64,000 bases of DNA from an uncultured Chitinophagaceae bacterium (GCA_937958995.1 CALGAP010000009.1:62001-126000), one strand, 5' to 3'; counted from the first letter of the stretch, positions 1-9,064 are shown. Notes: generated by a model not told the origin, from the letters alone. Numbers and translations: made by a program.

Positions 1-1
1 C

Positions 2-1129
2 GGCGAAACCTGGAGCAGTCCCATCATCTGGTGGAGCCTGGTGATGGTGGCTTATCTCTTTCTCATCTTTTTCAACCCGGAGATGAACAGCAAAGTGGGT
101 TGGTTCAATTTTACACGCAAGCAGATCAGCTTTGTCATATTTATACTTATCACCTACATGCTGATTGATTCGCGCTGGTCGCTGAAGTTTTTCATGCGCA
201 TGTGGATCATTGTGTCCACCATTCATGCACTATATGCGTGCAAACAGCAGTGGCTGGGATTTTTCGGCTGGGAATACTCCTGGCTGATGGCCGATCCCAA
301 GCGCGTTGACCTCTTCATCAACATGGGCTTTGTGCGCCGCTTCGGCCTGGTATCAGACCCCGCCGCGGCAGGTATCCTGTATGCCTGTGGCTGCGTGCTG
401 TTGCTGATATTGGGGATAAGGACAAAAGCCGCCAAAAAGAAATTTGCCTACCTGCTGCTGGCGGTCATCCACTTCCTGGCTTCGAGCTATACCGGCACCC
501 GCACCGCCACGTTGATGATAGTTGCCGGCATAGCATTTTATTGCATCCTTACCCTTTATGAAAGGCGAACCCTGATATTTTCAGCCATTTTTGGAATAGG
601 TCTGATAGGTCTGCTGTATGCGCCCATATACAATAACATGATCATTAACAGGCTGAGGTCCACCTTCGAAGGCTCTAAAGACCCCTCAGCCCTGGTGCGC
701 GACCTGAACCGGAAAATGGTGCAACCTTATGTTTGGAAGCACCCCATTGGCGGCGGACTCAATACGGCGGGTATGGCGGGCGCGACCTACAACCCGGGCC
801 ATTATCTGAGTAGTATACCACCAGACAGCGCCTTTATGCAAACCATGATGGAGCAGGGACCCATTGGCCTGGCCATGTTGTTGATATTTTACTACTTCGT
901 GCTGCGGGCAGGGATCAAATATTTTTACCGGGTAAAGGATCCGTACATTAAAACCTTGTACGTTGCCAACCTGGTAAGTATCTTTACCATGATGGTGGCG
1001 CAGTTTTCGCAACAGGCCATCGGTCAATACCCCAGTGTGTTATATTTTTATGCGGGTATAGCCCTCTTGTTGAAAATGCAACAGTTTGACCGAAACGTAA
1101 AAACAACTGAAACAATCGAATCAACCTAA
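2..1129 (+). CDS. O-antigen ligase/polymerase-like membrane protein (5' partial)
   Basis: The frame is open to the left edge with no stop, so the gene probably begins outside the window; the first internal start candidates are GTG at 41 and ATG at 44. The protein is almost entirely hydrophobic helices. Its C-terminal third carries the sequence HPIGGGLNTAG, then a long loop, then a segment ending MMEQGPIGLAMLL, which resembles the pattern of the Wzy/RfaL O-antigen ligase family, whose members join or polymerise lipid-linked glycans on the periplasmic side of the inner membrane. The genes that follow (TolC-like, acyltransferase, another multi-pass protein) support a surface-polysaccharide cluster. 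The substrate cannot be told from sequence. Confidence 0.8.
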   Translation, partial: GETWSSPIIWWSLVMVAYLFLIFFNPEMNSKVGWFNFTRKQISFVIFILITYMLIDSRWSLKFFMRMWIIVSTIHALYACKQQWLGFFGWEYSWLMADPKRVDLFINMGFVRRFGLVSDPAAAGILYACGCVLLLILGIRTKAAKKKFAYLLLAVIHFLASSYTGTRTATLMIVAGIAFYCILTLYERRTLIFSAIFGIGLIGLLYAPIYNNMIINRLRSTFEGSKDPSALVRDLNRKMVQPYVWKHPIGGGLNTAGMAGATYNPGHYLSSIPPDSAFMQTMMEQGPIGLAMLLIFYYFVLRAGIKYFYRVKDPYIKTLYVANLVSIFTMMVAQFSQQAIGQYPSVLYFYAGIALLLKMQQFDRNVKTTETIEST

Positions 1130-1145
1130 GCAACCGAACATTAAT

Positions 1146-1871
1146 ATGAAACCAACACCAAAGAACTATTTCATATGCGGCCTGCTGCTGATGTCCAGCC
1201 TGGTGGTCTTTTCTCAGAATAACCCCCAGCGCACTTATAGTCCCAATGTAAAGAGCAAGGAGACTGACATTCGCGAGAAGCTGGTGGCCCTCGCCCTGCA
1301 GAACCCCAACTACGAAATTGCTGACCGCAACGTGAATGTGGCCGAAGCCAACCTGCGCAGGGCAAAAGGCTCCTGGCTGAACATTTTTTTCGTGTCGGGC
1401 AACCTGAACGAACTTTCAATCAAACAGGATAACAGCAGTAATGGACTGAATGGGCAAATTTTCTACCCGCGCTACAACTTTGGTGTGAACCTGCCGCTCG
1501 ATTTCTTTTCGTCAAAAAGCAATGAGGTGAAAGCGGCGCGTGAAAACCTACTAATTGCCGAAGCAGAAAAAAATGAACGCTATCGCCGCATTCGCCGCGA
1601 GGTGCTGACCAAATATGAAGATTACCTGATGCATAAGGAAAAACTGGAACTGCAAACACGCCTCACCCAGGCAGAGTACACCCGCTATAAACTGGCTGAA
1701 AAAGATTTTGAAGATAACCTCATCACCGCTGAAGCTTTTAATAAAGCTGAAGCGCTTTATTTTGAACAACAGATTCGTAAATCGGAATTGCAACGCAACC
1801 TGAATGTCGTAAAGCTGGAACTGGAAGAAATGATTGGTGTAAGCTTCGACGACCTGGTGAATAAAAAATAA
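1146..1871 (+). CDS. Short TolC-family outer-membrane protein
   Basis: This is a 241-residue protein with an N-terminal signal peptide ending near VVFSQ. The rest looks like long amphipathic helices rich in Glu, Lys and Ala, separated by a short strand-forming segment (about 95-125, FYPRYNFGVNLPLDFF). This is one TolC repeat: helix, beta-hairpin, helix. Usual TolC proteins carry two repeats and exceed 400 residues, so this is a half-length form. No frameshift is visible: it starts 16 nt after the ligase gene and its stop lies 14 nt before the acyltransferase start, so the three are probably one operon. The likely role is an outer-membrane conduit or a periplasmic partner in polysaccharide export. 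The family assignment is good; the role is inferred from neighbours. Confidence 0.75.
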   Translation: MKPTPKNYFICGLLLMSSLVVFSQNNPQRTYSPNVKSKETDIREKLVALALQNPNYEIADRNVNVAEANLRRAKGSWLNIFFVSGNLNELSIKQDNSSNGLNGQIFYPRYNFGVNLPLDFFSSKSNEVKAARENLLIAEAEKNERYRRIRREVLTKYEDYLMHKEKLELQTRLTQAEYTRYKLAEKDFEDNLITAEAFNKAEALYFEQQIRKSELQRNLNVVKLELEEMIGVSFDDLVNKK

Positions 1872-1885
1872 CCTTAAACCCATAG

Positions 1886-3052
1886 ATGCAGCAAGCTCCA
1901 GCTAACCAAAAGACCCGCATCTTTTTCCCTAACCTGGACGGATTGCGGTTTATTTGTTTTTTCGCCGTTTACCTGCACCACTGTTACCTGTCTTTTTTCA
2001 GTTATACTGAAAAATCAGCTCCCGGCTTTTTCCAGGTACAGGAGTTCCTGTTCAAATATGGTACGCTGGGCGTCAATTTCTTCTTTGTACTGAGCGGTTT
2101 TCTCATTACTTTTTTATTGATAAAAGAAAAAGAATTTACCGGCACTATTCATATCGGTAATTTCTATGTGCGTCGCATATTGCGCATATGGCCTTTGTAT
2201 TTTCTGTGCCTGTTTATTGGTTTCGTGGTTTTCCCCTTCATTAAAAAAATGGGTGGCGAAGTGATGAGCGAAAGCGCTAACCCCTGGTACTATCTTTTCT
2301 TCGCGGGCAATTTTGATTATATGAATACCTGGCCCACCAAACCCGATGCCATCCTGCTGTCGGTATTGTGGTCGGTATGCGTAGAAGAACAATTTTATCT
2401 TGCCTGGCCCATCATCCTCAGGTTTACGCCTGCGAAGTATTACAAATACATCTTTTTATCCATCATGTTGTTCTCGCTGGTGTTTCGCAGTTTTTATACT
2501 GCAGGTACCGAAGATGACCATGCGGTGCGATATTTCCATACTTTTTCGCTGATCGGCGATATGGCGCTGGGCGGATTGCTGGCCTGGTATTCATCATTTC
2601 CCAATAGATTTTCCGACTTTGTCAGCAAAATGAACAAAGGCACGGTGGCAGCCATATACCTGGGCGCTATCGGCTTCAGTCTTTTCAAAGAATACATATT
2701 CACCTGCGGAGTGCCGGTGATTTTTGAAAGACTCGTAATCGGGTTCTTCTTTGGCATGATCATACTGGAGCAGAATTATGCGCGCGGCAGTTTGTTTAAA
2801 ATGGGCCAATCTAAAGTGTTGAGCAAACTGGGCATATATACCTATGGTCTTTACTGTCTGCACCTGCTGGGTATGTATGCGGCCGTAAGATTGGTAGTAA
2901 AAATGCAATGGCCCGAAGATAATGTTTGGGTAGCTTTGGCTTCGGCGCTTATCGGGCTGGTGTTGTCGATAGTGGTGAGCATAGCCTCGTTCCATTTCTT
3001 TGAAAAATGGTTCCTGCGCCTGAAGAACCGGTTTGCTTTTATAACCCGTTAA
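1886..3052 (+). CDS. Acyltransferase 3 family membrane protein
   Basis: This 388-residue integral membrane protein opens with FFPNLDGLRFICFFAVYLHH, the typical first helix of the acyltransferase-3 (OafA/YrhL) family with its Arg and catalytic His. FVLSGFLITFLLIKE follows in the next helix, and the later SVLWSVCVEEQFYLAWP segment is another family hallmark. Family members transfer acetyl or other acyl groups from the cytoplasm to sugars of O-antigen, capsule or exopolysaccharide. About ten hydrophobic segments are visible, and the length is normal for a protein without an SGNH domain. The next gene starts only 9 nt after this stop. I infer that it decorates the glycan made by this cluster. Confidence 0.9.
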   Translation: MQQAPANQKTRIFFPNLDGLRFICFFAVYLHHCYLSFFSYTEKSAPGFFQVQEFLFKYGTLGVNFFFVLSGFLITFLLIKEKEFTGTIHIGNFYVRRILRIWPLYFLCLFIGFVVFPFIKKMGGEVMSESANPWYYLFFAGNFDYMNTWPTKPDAILLSVLWSVCVEEQFYLAWPIILRFTPAKYYKYIFLSIMLFSLVFRSFYTAGTEDDHAVRYFHTFSLIGDMALGGLLAWYSSFPNRFSDFVSKMNKGTVAAIYLGAIGFSLFKEYIFTCGVPVIFERLVIGFFFGMIILEQNYARGSLFKMGQSKVLSKLGIYTYGLYCLHLLGMYAAVRLVVKMQWPEDNVWVALASALIGLVLSIVVSIASFHFFEKWFLRLKNRFAFITR

Positions 3053-3061
3053 ACGATATAG

Positions 3062-4645
3062 ATGAAGCGAATCAGCGGCATACCGGAATTTGTTTTTGTG
3101 TATTTACTCTTCTTCATCTTTTTCCTGTTTACGCTGGCCTCCAATTTTTCAGGCCCGCACGATTCTATTGGTTACCTGAACGGCATTGCCTATGGCTCGG
3201 GGCTGTTTCACCAGCACCACCTGTTGTATCATTTCATCACGCACTATTGGCTGGTAGCCGTCAAGGCGGTCATTCCGGGTGTGGCCGACTATTACCTGGT
3301 AGAGGCATTCACTGCGCTCTGGGGCAGCGCTAGCCTGGCCGTAGCATATTGCATTTTGCGCAACCGCTTTGCACAGCCTGTTGGCTTGTCGCTCGCCGCC
3401 ATTTCCGTAATTGCCTTTTCGTATGGCATGTGGTTTTACAGCGTGAATATTGAAGTGTACGCGCCACCCATGTTTTTCCTGCTGGCAGCTTTGTACATAC
3501 TCAGCGATCCCGCCTTTGGCCAGCGCGATGTATGGAAAGTAGCCTTATTGCACTCGGCGGCTATACTGTTTCACCAGGTGCATATACTTTTTTCCGTTAC
3601 TATTTTATACATACTCTGGCAGCATCGTCAGAAAATAAATCTTCCCAAAGCCATCGTGCAATATGCGGCCATCGGCATTGTGCTGGTGGGCGGTGCCTAT
3701 TTTATTGTAGGATGGATGGTGGAAGGGCAAAATTCTTTTGCCAAATGGATGCTCTGGCTGCAAGGTTATGCGGCGGGCGACGATTACTGGGTAGCGCCCA
3801 GCCTCAAGATGCCTTTGTATGTTGCCACCGGCCTGTCGCATGCATTCATCGGCGGGCATTTTGTGTTTAAGTTGCCCGTGGTCAACAGCTTTCTCGCCAA
3901 AGCCGCAGGCGAACATTCTCTTGCCGACGAACTATACCTCGTGCGCGACATGGGCGAGGGGATGGCCATTTTTCTTACCGTGCTGAGCCTGTTGCTGGCA
4001 GCCATGATGCTCTGGCTTTCCATTCGCTTTATTGCCAAATATGCTACGCTTCGAAAAAGCTATGGCTATGGGTTAAGACCGCTGATGGTGACCGCCATCG
4101 TGTACAGCATTTTCTTTTGTTTCTGGGAGCCTGAGATTCTCGAGTTCTGGATTTTCCAGACTGTATTGTTCTGGGTGATGCTGCTGGGTACATTGATGCA
4201 CGGCCGCGGGCATTTCCCGTTTCGAATGAAACCCGCGGCCGGTGTGGTGTTCATGGCGGTATGTCTTTTTCTGATAAACTTCTTGGGCAGCATTCGCTAC
4301 CTGCTGAACCTGGAGAATGACCTGTACTATGTGAAGACCGAGCCGGTAAAGAATGCAGTGCAGCCCGGCGATGCAGTGCTGCTGCAAGACGGATGGATAC
4401 TGAAAGATTTTCTGAAATACTATACCAGGGCCGATGTATTGGAAGTCCCGCAATCTGATACCGCGCGAATGCGTGTCGACAATTTCATCAATACTCACCT
4501 GCAGAAAAACGCGAAGCTGTATATCTATCCCGAAGGCCGCGCGGGTCATGATAATACGGAGTATATAGATTCGGTGCTGGCCGCAAATACAGGCAGGTGG
4601 AGGGTCTTTCACGCGGAGAATCCGAAGGTTTATATAATTGAATAG
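3062..4645 (+). CDS. Multi-pass membrane protein, possible GT-C fold glycosyltransferase
   Basis: This is a 527-residue protein with about ten to twelve hydrophobic segments and a soluble C-terminal tail of roughly 100 residues (from LENDLYY onward). The N-terminal architecture, with a loop after helix 1 containing FSGPHDSIGYLNGIAYGSGL, resembles lipid-linked-sugar glycosyltransferases of the GT-C type (DUF2723/PMT-like), where an acidic residue in this loop is catalytic. I do not recognise it with certainty. It is the last gene of the polysaccharide cluster, 9 nt after the acyltransferase and followed by an inverted repeat. Glycan transfer in the periplasm is inferred from topology and context only. 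Confidence 0.65.
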   Translation: MKRISGIPEFVFVYLLFFIFFLFTLASNFSGPHDSIGYLNGIAYGSGLFHQHHLLYHFITHYWLVAVKAVIPGVADYYLVEAFTALWGSASLAVAYCILRNRFAQPVGLSLAAISVIAFSYGMWFYSVNIEVYAPPMFFLLAALYILSDPAFGQRDVWKVALLHSAAILFHQVHILFSVTILYILWQHRQKINLPKAIVQYAAIGIVLVGGAYFIVGWMVEGQNSFAKWMLWLQGYAAGDDYWVAPSLKMPLYVATGLSHAFIGGHFVFKLPVVNSFLAKAAGEHSLADELYLVRDMGEGMAIFLTVLSLLLAAMMLWLSIRFIAKYATLRKSYGYGLRPLMVTAIVYSIFFCFWEPEILEFWIFQTVLFWVMLLGTLMHGRGHFPFRMKPAAGVVFMAVCLFLINFLGSIRYLLNLENDLYYVKTEPVKNAVQPGDAVLLQDGWILKDFLKYYTRADVLEVPQSDTARMRVDNFINTHLQKNAKLYIYPEGRAGHDNTEYIDSVLAANTGRWRVFHAENPKVYIIE

Positions 4646-4653
4646 AGATGTGG

Positions 4654-4693
4654 CGCGCCAGGGCGCGAAGGAGATCTTTGTGCCCTGGCGCGA
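4654..4693. repeat. GC-rich inverted repeat, terminator-like; copy of a dispersed repeat
   Basis: CGCGCCAGGGC at 4654-4664 pairs with GCCCTGGCGCG at 4683-4693 around the loop GCGAAGGAGATCTTTGT. It lies between the last polysaccharide gene and the FAD oxidase. There is no strong T-tract, so it may be a repeat-type element and not a classical terminator. The right half (TCTTTGTGCCCTGGCG, 4675-4690) recurs inverted at 62472-62487 with one mismatch. Confidence 0.7.
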
Positions 4694-4703
4694 ACAAAAC
4701 CGC

Positions 4704-4734
4704 TTTGCCACAAACCGCCCGCAACTTAGCTTTG
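4704..4734 (+). promoter_or_regulatory. Bacteroidota sigma-A promoter of the GlcD-type oxidase
   Basis: TTTG at 4704-4707, a 19-nt spacer, then TAGCTTTG at 4727-4734. This fits the -33 TTTG / -7 TAnnTTTG consensus of Bacteroidota. The -7 element ends only 7 nt before the ATG at 4742, so the predicted transcript has almost no leader. Confidence 0.6.
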
Positions 4735-4741
4735 CCGGATT

Positions 4742-6154
4742 ATGGAAACTGTAGCGAAAGGCACGATTACTCCTGCTATTATTGATCAGTTCAGAAAGAT
4801 TGTTGGATACGATTTTGTGCTGGCAGATGATGAATCGCGCGCCAATTATGGCCATGATGAAACTGAACACCTGGTCTATCCTCCGGAGATAGTATTACGT
4901 CCACGAACAGCCGAAGAGATCAGCGAGGTGATGAAGATCTGCAACGAGCACCGCATACCCGTTACACCCCGCGGCGCGGGCACCGGACTGGCGGGCGGCG
5001 CTCTGCCCTACCTGGGCGGCGTGCTTATCAGCACTGATCGCATGAACAGCATTCTCCACATCGACGAGCGCAACCTGCAGGTGATCACCGAGCCGGGCGT
5101 TATCACTGAAGTGCTGCAGGATGCAGTGAAAGAAAAAGGCCTGTTTTATCCGCCCGATCCCAGCAGCAGGGGCTCTTGTTTTATTGGTGGAAATATTTCA
5201 GCCAACAGCGGCGGTCCAAAAGCGGTGAAGTATGGCGTGGTGAAAGATTATGTACTCAACCTGCAAGTGGTATTGCCTACCGGCGATATTATATGGACGG
5301 GTGCCAACGTGTTGAAAAACTCCACGGGTTATAACCTTACCCAACTGGTGGTAGGCAGCGAAGGCACGTTGGGAATTGTCACCAAAATTGTATTGAAGCT
5401 CTTACCCCTTCCCCAATACGACCTGCTGATGCTGGTGCCCTTCCGTTCGTTGGAGAAAGCCGGCGAAGCAGTGAGCGCGATATTCAGGGCGGGCTTTACT
5501 CCCAGCGCACTTGAACTGGTGGAGATAGATGCTTTGCGCATCGTGAGCCGCTTTATAAACAATGCGGTGGTGCCCATTACCGACGATACCGAGGCGCACC
5601 TGATCATTGAGGTAGATGGTAACCATCCCGACATACTGATGAACGAGATGGAAGCAATTAGTAACCTGTTAACACAGTATGATGCAGGCGATATTTATTT
5701 TGCAGACGATGCACAGCAAAAAACCGAACTTTGGCGCATGCGGCGCGTGGTGGCCGAAGCGGTAAAGCTGGAAGGGTATACCGTGGAAGAAGATACCGTG
5801 GTGCCCCGCGCCGAACTACCGGCATTGATACGTGGGGTAAAGGAAATTGGTAAGAAGTATCACTTTCACGCAGTGTGTTATGGTCATGCCGGCGATGGCA
5901 ACCTCCATATCCGTATCAAGAAAGAGGGCGTAGTCAACAGCCAGGAAGACCCGGAACTGGTGGCAGGTATCCGCGCATTGTTTGAGCTGGTGCACCAGCT
6001 GGGTGGCACCATCAGTGGTGAACATGGGGTAGGACTGGTGCAGAAAAAGTATATGGATATTGTGTTCGACAAAGTGACCTTGCAACTGATGCGCGGTATC
6101 AAGAAAACTTTTGATCCCAACAATATCCTTAACGCCGGAAAAATATTCGACTGA
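4742..6154 (+). CDS. glcD: FAD-linked oxidase, GlcD / D-lactate dehydrogenase type
   Basis: This 470-residue flavoprotein belongs to the vanillyl-alcohol-oxidase superfamily. The N-terminal FAD-binding half carries PRGAGTGLAGG (about 76-86) and DPSSRGSCFIGGNISANSGG. The C-terminal half carries YGHAGDGNLH (380-389), the conserved His/Asp substrate-site motif, and ends with FDPNNILNAGKIF. It fits glycolate oxidase subunit GlcD or D-lactate dehydrogenase, which oxidise 2-hydroxy acids to 2-oxo acids and pass electrons to a quinone or cytochrome. No glcE or glcF partner lies nearby, so a single-subunit D-2-hydroxyacid dehydrogenase is as likely as GlcD proper. The start is set by the promoter element just upstream. 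Confidence 0.85.
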   Translation: METVAKGTITPAIIDQFRKIVGYDFVLADDESRANYGHDETEHLVYPPEIVLRPRTAEEISEVMKICNEHRIPVTPRGAGTGLAGGALPYLGGVLISTDRMNSILHIDERNLQVITEPGVITEVLQDAVKEKGLFYPPDPSSRGSCFIGGNISANSGGPKAVKYGVVKDYVLNLQVVLPTGDIIWTGANVLKNSTGYNLTQLVVGSEGTLGIVTKIVLKLLPLPQYDLLMLVPFRSLEKAGEAVSAIFRAGFTPSALELVEIDALRIVSRFINNAVVPITDDTEAHLIIEVDGNHPDILMNEMEAISNLLTQYDAGDIYFADDAQQKTELWRMRRVVAEAVKLEGYTVEEDTVVPRAELPALIRGVKEIGKKYHFHAVCYGHAGDGNLHIRIKKEGVVNSQEDPELVAGIRALFELVHQLGGTISGEHGVGLVQKKYMDIVFDKVTLQLMRGIKKTFDPNNILNAGKIFD

Positions 6155-6170
6155 TAAAAAAGGAACCGAT

Positions 6171-6776
6171 ATGAAAAAATGGAGCATACTGATTGCGCTT
6201 TGTGTGTTTGGCACCGTGGCTATGGCGCAGGACGAAAGAGATGACTACGAAAAAAGAGGATTTAAGACTGAAAATATTTTCACCGGCGGCAGTGTTTCAC
6301 TTTCTTTCGGGAGCAGCTATTTTTCAATTGGCGCCAGTCCCGTGCTGGGTTATAAAATTGCAGAGTGGATAGATGCAGGCATCGTGGCGAACTATGACTA
6401 CACCTCCTGGCGCGATTACAATGTTTATGGTGATAAGCTTCGTCAGAACATGTGTGGTGGCGGCTTGTTTACCCGCCTTTACCCCGTCCACTTCTTATTT
6501 GCGCAGGCGCAGGCCGAACACAATTTCATTGCTTTGAAATATATTCCGGAAGATGGTTCCATTCCTTCTAAATCCAACACTTCGGCCAACAGCCTGTTAA
6601 TAGGTGCGGGTGTGGCACAAGGCCGCATACGCGGTTTCAATGATGCCTTCTTTTATTTCGCATTGATGGTGGACGTATCGGGCAATGAACTTTCTCCCTA
6701 CACCGATAACCGCGGCAATGCGAGACCAATATACCGCGCGGGCATCAATGTGTATCCTTTCAGGAGACAGTTCTAG
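6171..6776 (+). CDS. Secreted or outer-membrane protein of unknown function
   Basis: I chose the ATG at 6171 because it gives a clean signal peptide (MKKWSILIALCVFGTVAMAQ) and has an AAGGA-like sequence 6-10 nt upstream; an upstream in-frame ATG at 6111 would overlap the oxidase gene. The mature protein of about 180 residues alternates hydrophobic and polar residues with many Tyr, Phe and Gly (for example SVSLSFGSSYFSIGASPVLGY) and ends FRRQF with a terminal Phe. This looks like a small eight-stranded outer-membrane beta-barrel. Its stop overlaps the stop of the convergent gene by 4 bp (CTAG, 6773-6776). Function unknown. Confidence 0.75.
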   Translation: MKKWSILIALCVFGTVAMAQDERDDYEKRGFKTENIFTGGSVSLSFGSSYFSIGASPVLGYKIAEWIDAGIVANYDYTSWRDYNVYGDKLRQNMCGGGLFTRLYPVHFLFAQAQAEHNFIALKYIPEDGSIPSKSNTSANSLLIGAGVAQGRIRGFNDAFFYFALMVDVSGNELSPYTDNRGNARPIYRAGINVYPFRRQF

Positions 6777-7312
6777 CCTATACGGTTAAAAATTTCGACG
6801 GGCGTGTCGCAGAAAATGATGCGGTCGGCGATTTCTTCATAAAGAAAGCCTTCTTTCTCCAGCACTTTCAAATGATTGATGAGGTGATTGTAGAAACCGC
6901 CTGAGTTGAGCACGTAGATTTTTTTGTCGTGTATCTTCAACTGGTTCCAGGTAAGCATTTCAAAAAATTCATCAAGGGTACCAAAGCCGCCGGGCAATAC
7001 GATGGCGGCATCACACATATCGTACATCATCTTTTTGCGGGTATGCATATCGGCCACAATGGCCAGCTCAGTCAGCCCTTCATGCTGATGTTCCAGTTCG
7101 GTAAGCACCTTGGGAATCACGCCCATCACGCGACCGCCATTGTTAAGCACTGCATCGGCAATAATTCCCATCAAACCTACCTTACCTCCGCCATATACCA
7201 GTTTCAGATCGAGCACTGCAATCAACTTGCCCAGTTCTGCAGCATGTTGCGCAAACAAGGGATTATGACCAGACTTCGACCCGCAAAAAACCACAACAGA
7301 TTCAATTTTCAT
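6773..7312 (-). CDS. LOG family protein (Rossmann fold, nucleotide 5'-monophosphate phosphoribohydrolase-like), copy 1
   Basis: The start at 7312 (MKIESVVVFCGSKSG) is supported by AGGAGG seven bases upstream, one of the few clear Shine-Dalgarno sequences in this window; the frame extends further upstream without a plausible start. The 179-residue protein has GGGKVGLMG and the family signature PGGFGTLDEFFEMLTW, whose Arg/Glu-type active site hydrolyses the N-glycosidic bond of nucleoside 5'-monophosphates. In plants and some bacteria this releases free cytokinins; in most bacteria the physiological role is unsettled. A second member of the family lies at 9094, in a different subfamily. Confidence 0.88.
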   Translation of the reverse strand: MKIESVVVFCGSKSGHNPLFAQHAAELGKLIAVLDLKLVYGGGKVGLMGIIADAVLNNGGRVMGVIPKVLTELEHQHEGLTELAIVADMHTRKKMMYDMCDAAIVLPGGFGTLDEFFEMLTWNQLKIHDKKIYVLNSGGFYNHLINHLKVLEKEGFLYEEIADRIIFCDTPVEIFNRIG

Positions 7313-7394
7313 AATACCTCCTGCTACTAAGATAGTCGGATTATCTGCATTTTGAAACACATTTTTACTACCTTCATCGCTGATCGTAAAGAAA

Positions 7395-7485
7395 ATCACG
7401 GATTGAACGCGGATGGATGGATTACACGGATTTATGTAATCGGTATCATCAGTGAAATCTCCGAAATCCGGTCATAATCCGTGAT
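7395..7485. repeat. Intergenic repeat with 10-bp terminal inverted repeats (ATCACGGATT family)
   Basis: ATCACGGATT at 7395-7404 is the exact reverse complement of AATCCGTGAT at 7476-7485. The inside holds further diverged copies of the same word (attacacggattt, gaaatctccgaaatcc). The same 10-mer opens a hairpin at 47276-47307, and a diverged relative sits at 45162-45198. Confidence 0.7.
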
Positions 7486-7503
7486 CCCAAATGACGAATA
7501 TTT

Positions 7504-8967
7504 ATGGATTCAACTCTCTTGTTTTCTTTCGTTATCGGTTATTTCTTGTTGTTGCTGGTAGTAGCGTATTTCACTTCCCGTAATTCCAATAACGAGTCGT
7601 TTTTTATTGGCAACCGCAGTTCCAACTGGATGCTGGTAGCTTTCGGTATGATCGGCACTTCGCTGAGCGGCGTCACATTCGTGTCGGTACCGGGCGCTGT
7701 AGGTAAGGAAGCATTTGCTTATTTCCAGATCACGCTGGGCTACCTGATAGGGTATGTGGTGATTGCATTTGTGCTGCTGCCTTTATACTACCGGCTGAAT
7801 CTTACTTCCATTTACAATTACCTCAGCAGCCGGCTCGGTTTTGCTTCCTACAAAACAGGCGCTTCCTTTTTTATCTTATCAAGGACACTGGGCGCCACCG
7901 CGCGTTTGTATCTGGTGGTGGTAATTTTGCAAAATACCATCCTTACGGAACTGGGCGTGCCCTTCTGGCTCACTACGGTCATCATTCTCGCCATGATCAT
8001 GTTATATACTTATGAGGGTGGTGTAAAGACCATCGTGTGGACCGATACGTTGCAAACCACCTGCATGCTGGCCGGACTGGTGATCTGCGTGATCTATATA
8101 TTGAACACTATGAACATCAGCCTGGGTGAAAGCCTGCAACGCATGGGTGAAAAAGGTTATTCTACTATTTTCTTCACCGATCCCGACAGCAGGTATTTTT
8201 TTGTAAAACAAATACTGGCCGGCGCCTTCATCACGGTTACCATGACGGGTATGGACCAGGAGATGATGCAAAAAAATATCTCCGTAAAAACATTGCCCGA
8301 TGCACAGAAGAATGTAATCACCCTTTCCATCATCATGCTGGTGGTAATATTGCTGTTCCTGGTGCTGGGCGGTTTGTTGTACCTCTATGCCGAACAGGTG
8401 GGTGTAACCGAAACCGGCGACAAATTGTTCCCCGCCATTGCCATGAACCATATGCCGCCATTGGTGTCGGTCATTTTCATCATCGCATTGATTTCCGCCT
8501 TGTTTCCCAGCGCCGATGGCGCCATCACGGCTCTGACCTCATCGTTCTGCATCGACATCCTGGGCATGCAGCGCAACCAGCGGTGGCCGGAAGCCAGGAA
8601 GAAAAAGATCAGGCAGATGGTGCATATCACCTTCGCTTTTGTATTCTTCCTTTTCGTGATGGTGTTTTACTGGGTAAATCAACCCAGCATGATTGGGGTA
8701 ATCCTGAAAGTGGCAGGCTACACTTATGGCCCACTGTTGGGTTTGTTTAGTTTTGGCATACTCACCAAACGCCAGGTAAATGACAAACTGGTGCCTTATA
8801 TATGCGTATCGGCGCCGGTTATCTGTTATGTGCTGGACGTTTTTCAAAAAGATATATTCGGCTCATTCGAAATCGGGCTGGAACTGCTTATCATCAATGG
8901 CGCGCTCACATTTTTTGGGCTGATGGCCGTATCGAAAAAGAAGACGGCACCCGGGCAGACTATTTAA
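7504..8967 (+). CDS. Sodium:solute symporter (SSS family)
   Basis: This is a 487-residue protein with about 13 hydrophobic helices. Features of the SSS (SLC5) family include TSLSGVTFVSVPGAVG in the first third, the ARLYLVVVILQ helix, the TDTLQTTCMLAGLVI segment and the ALFPSADGAITALTSSFCIDI stretch, which contains the Ser/Thr residues of the Na2 site. Members import sugars, amino acids, sialic acid or similar solutes with Na+. The substrate cannot be deduced here. The gene stands alone between intergenic repeats and a terminator hairpin, with no linked catabolic genes. Confidence 0.9.
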   Translation: MDSTLLFSFVIGYFLLLLVVAYFTSRNSNNESFFIGNRSSNWMLVAFGMIGTSLSGVTFVSVPGAVGKEAFAYFQITLGYLIGYVVIAFVLLPLYYRLNLTSIYNYLSSRLGFASYKTGASFFILSRTLGATARLYLVVVILQNTILTELGVPFWLTTVIILAMIMLYTYEGGVKTIVWTDTLQTTCMLAGLVICVIYILNTMNISLGESLQRMGEKGYSTIFFTDPDSRYFFVKQILAGAFITVTMTGMDQEMMQKNISVKTLPDAQKNVITLSIIMLVVILLFLVLGGLLYLYAEQVGVTETGDKLFPAIAMNHMPPLVSVIFIIALISALFPSADGAITALTSSFCIDILGMQRNQRWPEARKKKIRQMVHITFAFVFFLFVMVFYWVNQPSMIGVILKVAGYTYGPLLGLFSFGILTKRQVNDKLVPYICVSAPVICYVLDVFQKDIFGSFEIGLELLIINGALTFFGLMAVSKKKTAPGQTI

Positions 8968-9024
8968 ATGCTAAATTTTTCGAGACGCATAAACTAAAAC
9001 CTCTCCACCGTCGTTATAATACTG

Positions 9025-9064
9025 AATGCCATCCCGGCTTCGCATCACGCGAAAGGATGGCATT
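9025..9064 (+). terminator. Strong hairpin between the symporter and LOG genes
   Basis: A perfect 10-bp stem (AATGCCATCC at 9025-9034, GGATGGCATT at 9055-9064) encloses a second stem (TTCGC 9039-9043, GCGAA 9049-9053). TTATTG follows. It lies 58 nt after the symporter stop. Confidence 0.7.

Noticed and set aside
4073..4870. Open frame of 265 codons on the minus strand across the end of the polysaccharide cluster
   Set aside because: It overlaps two well-supported genes and an inverted repeat, and shows no family features.
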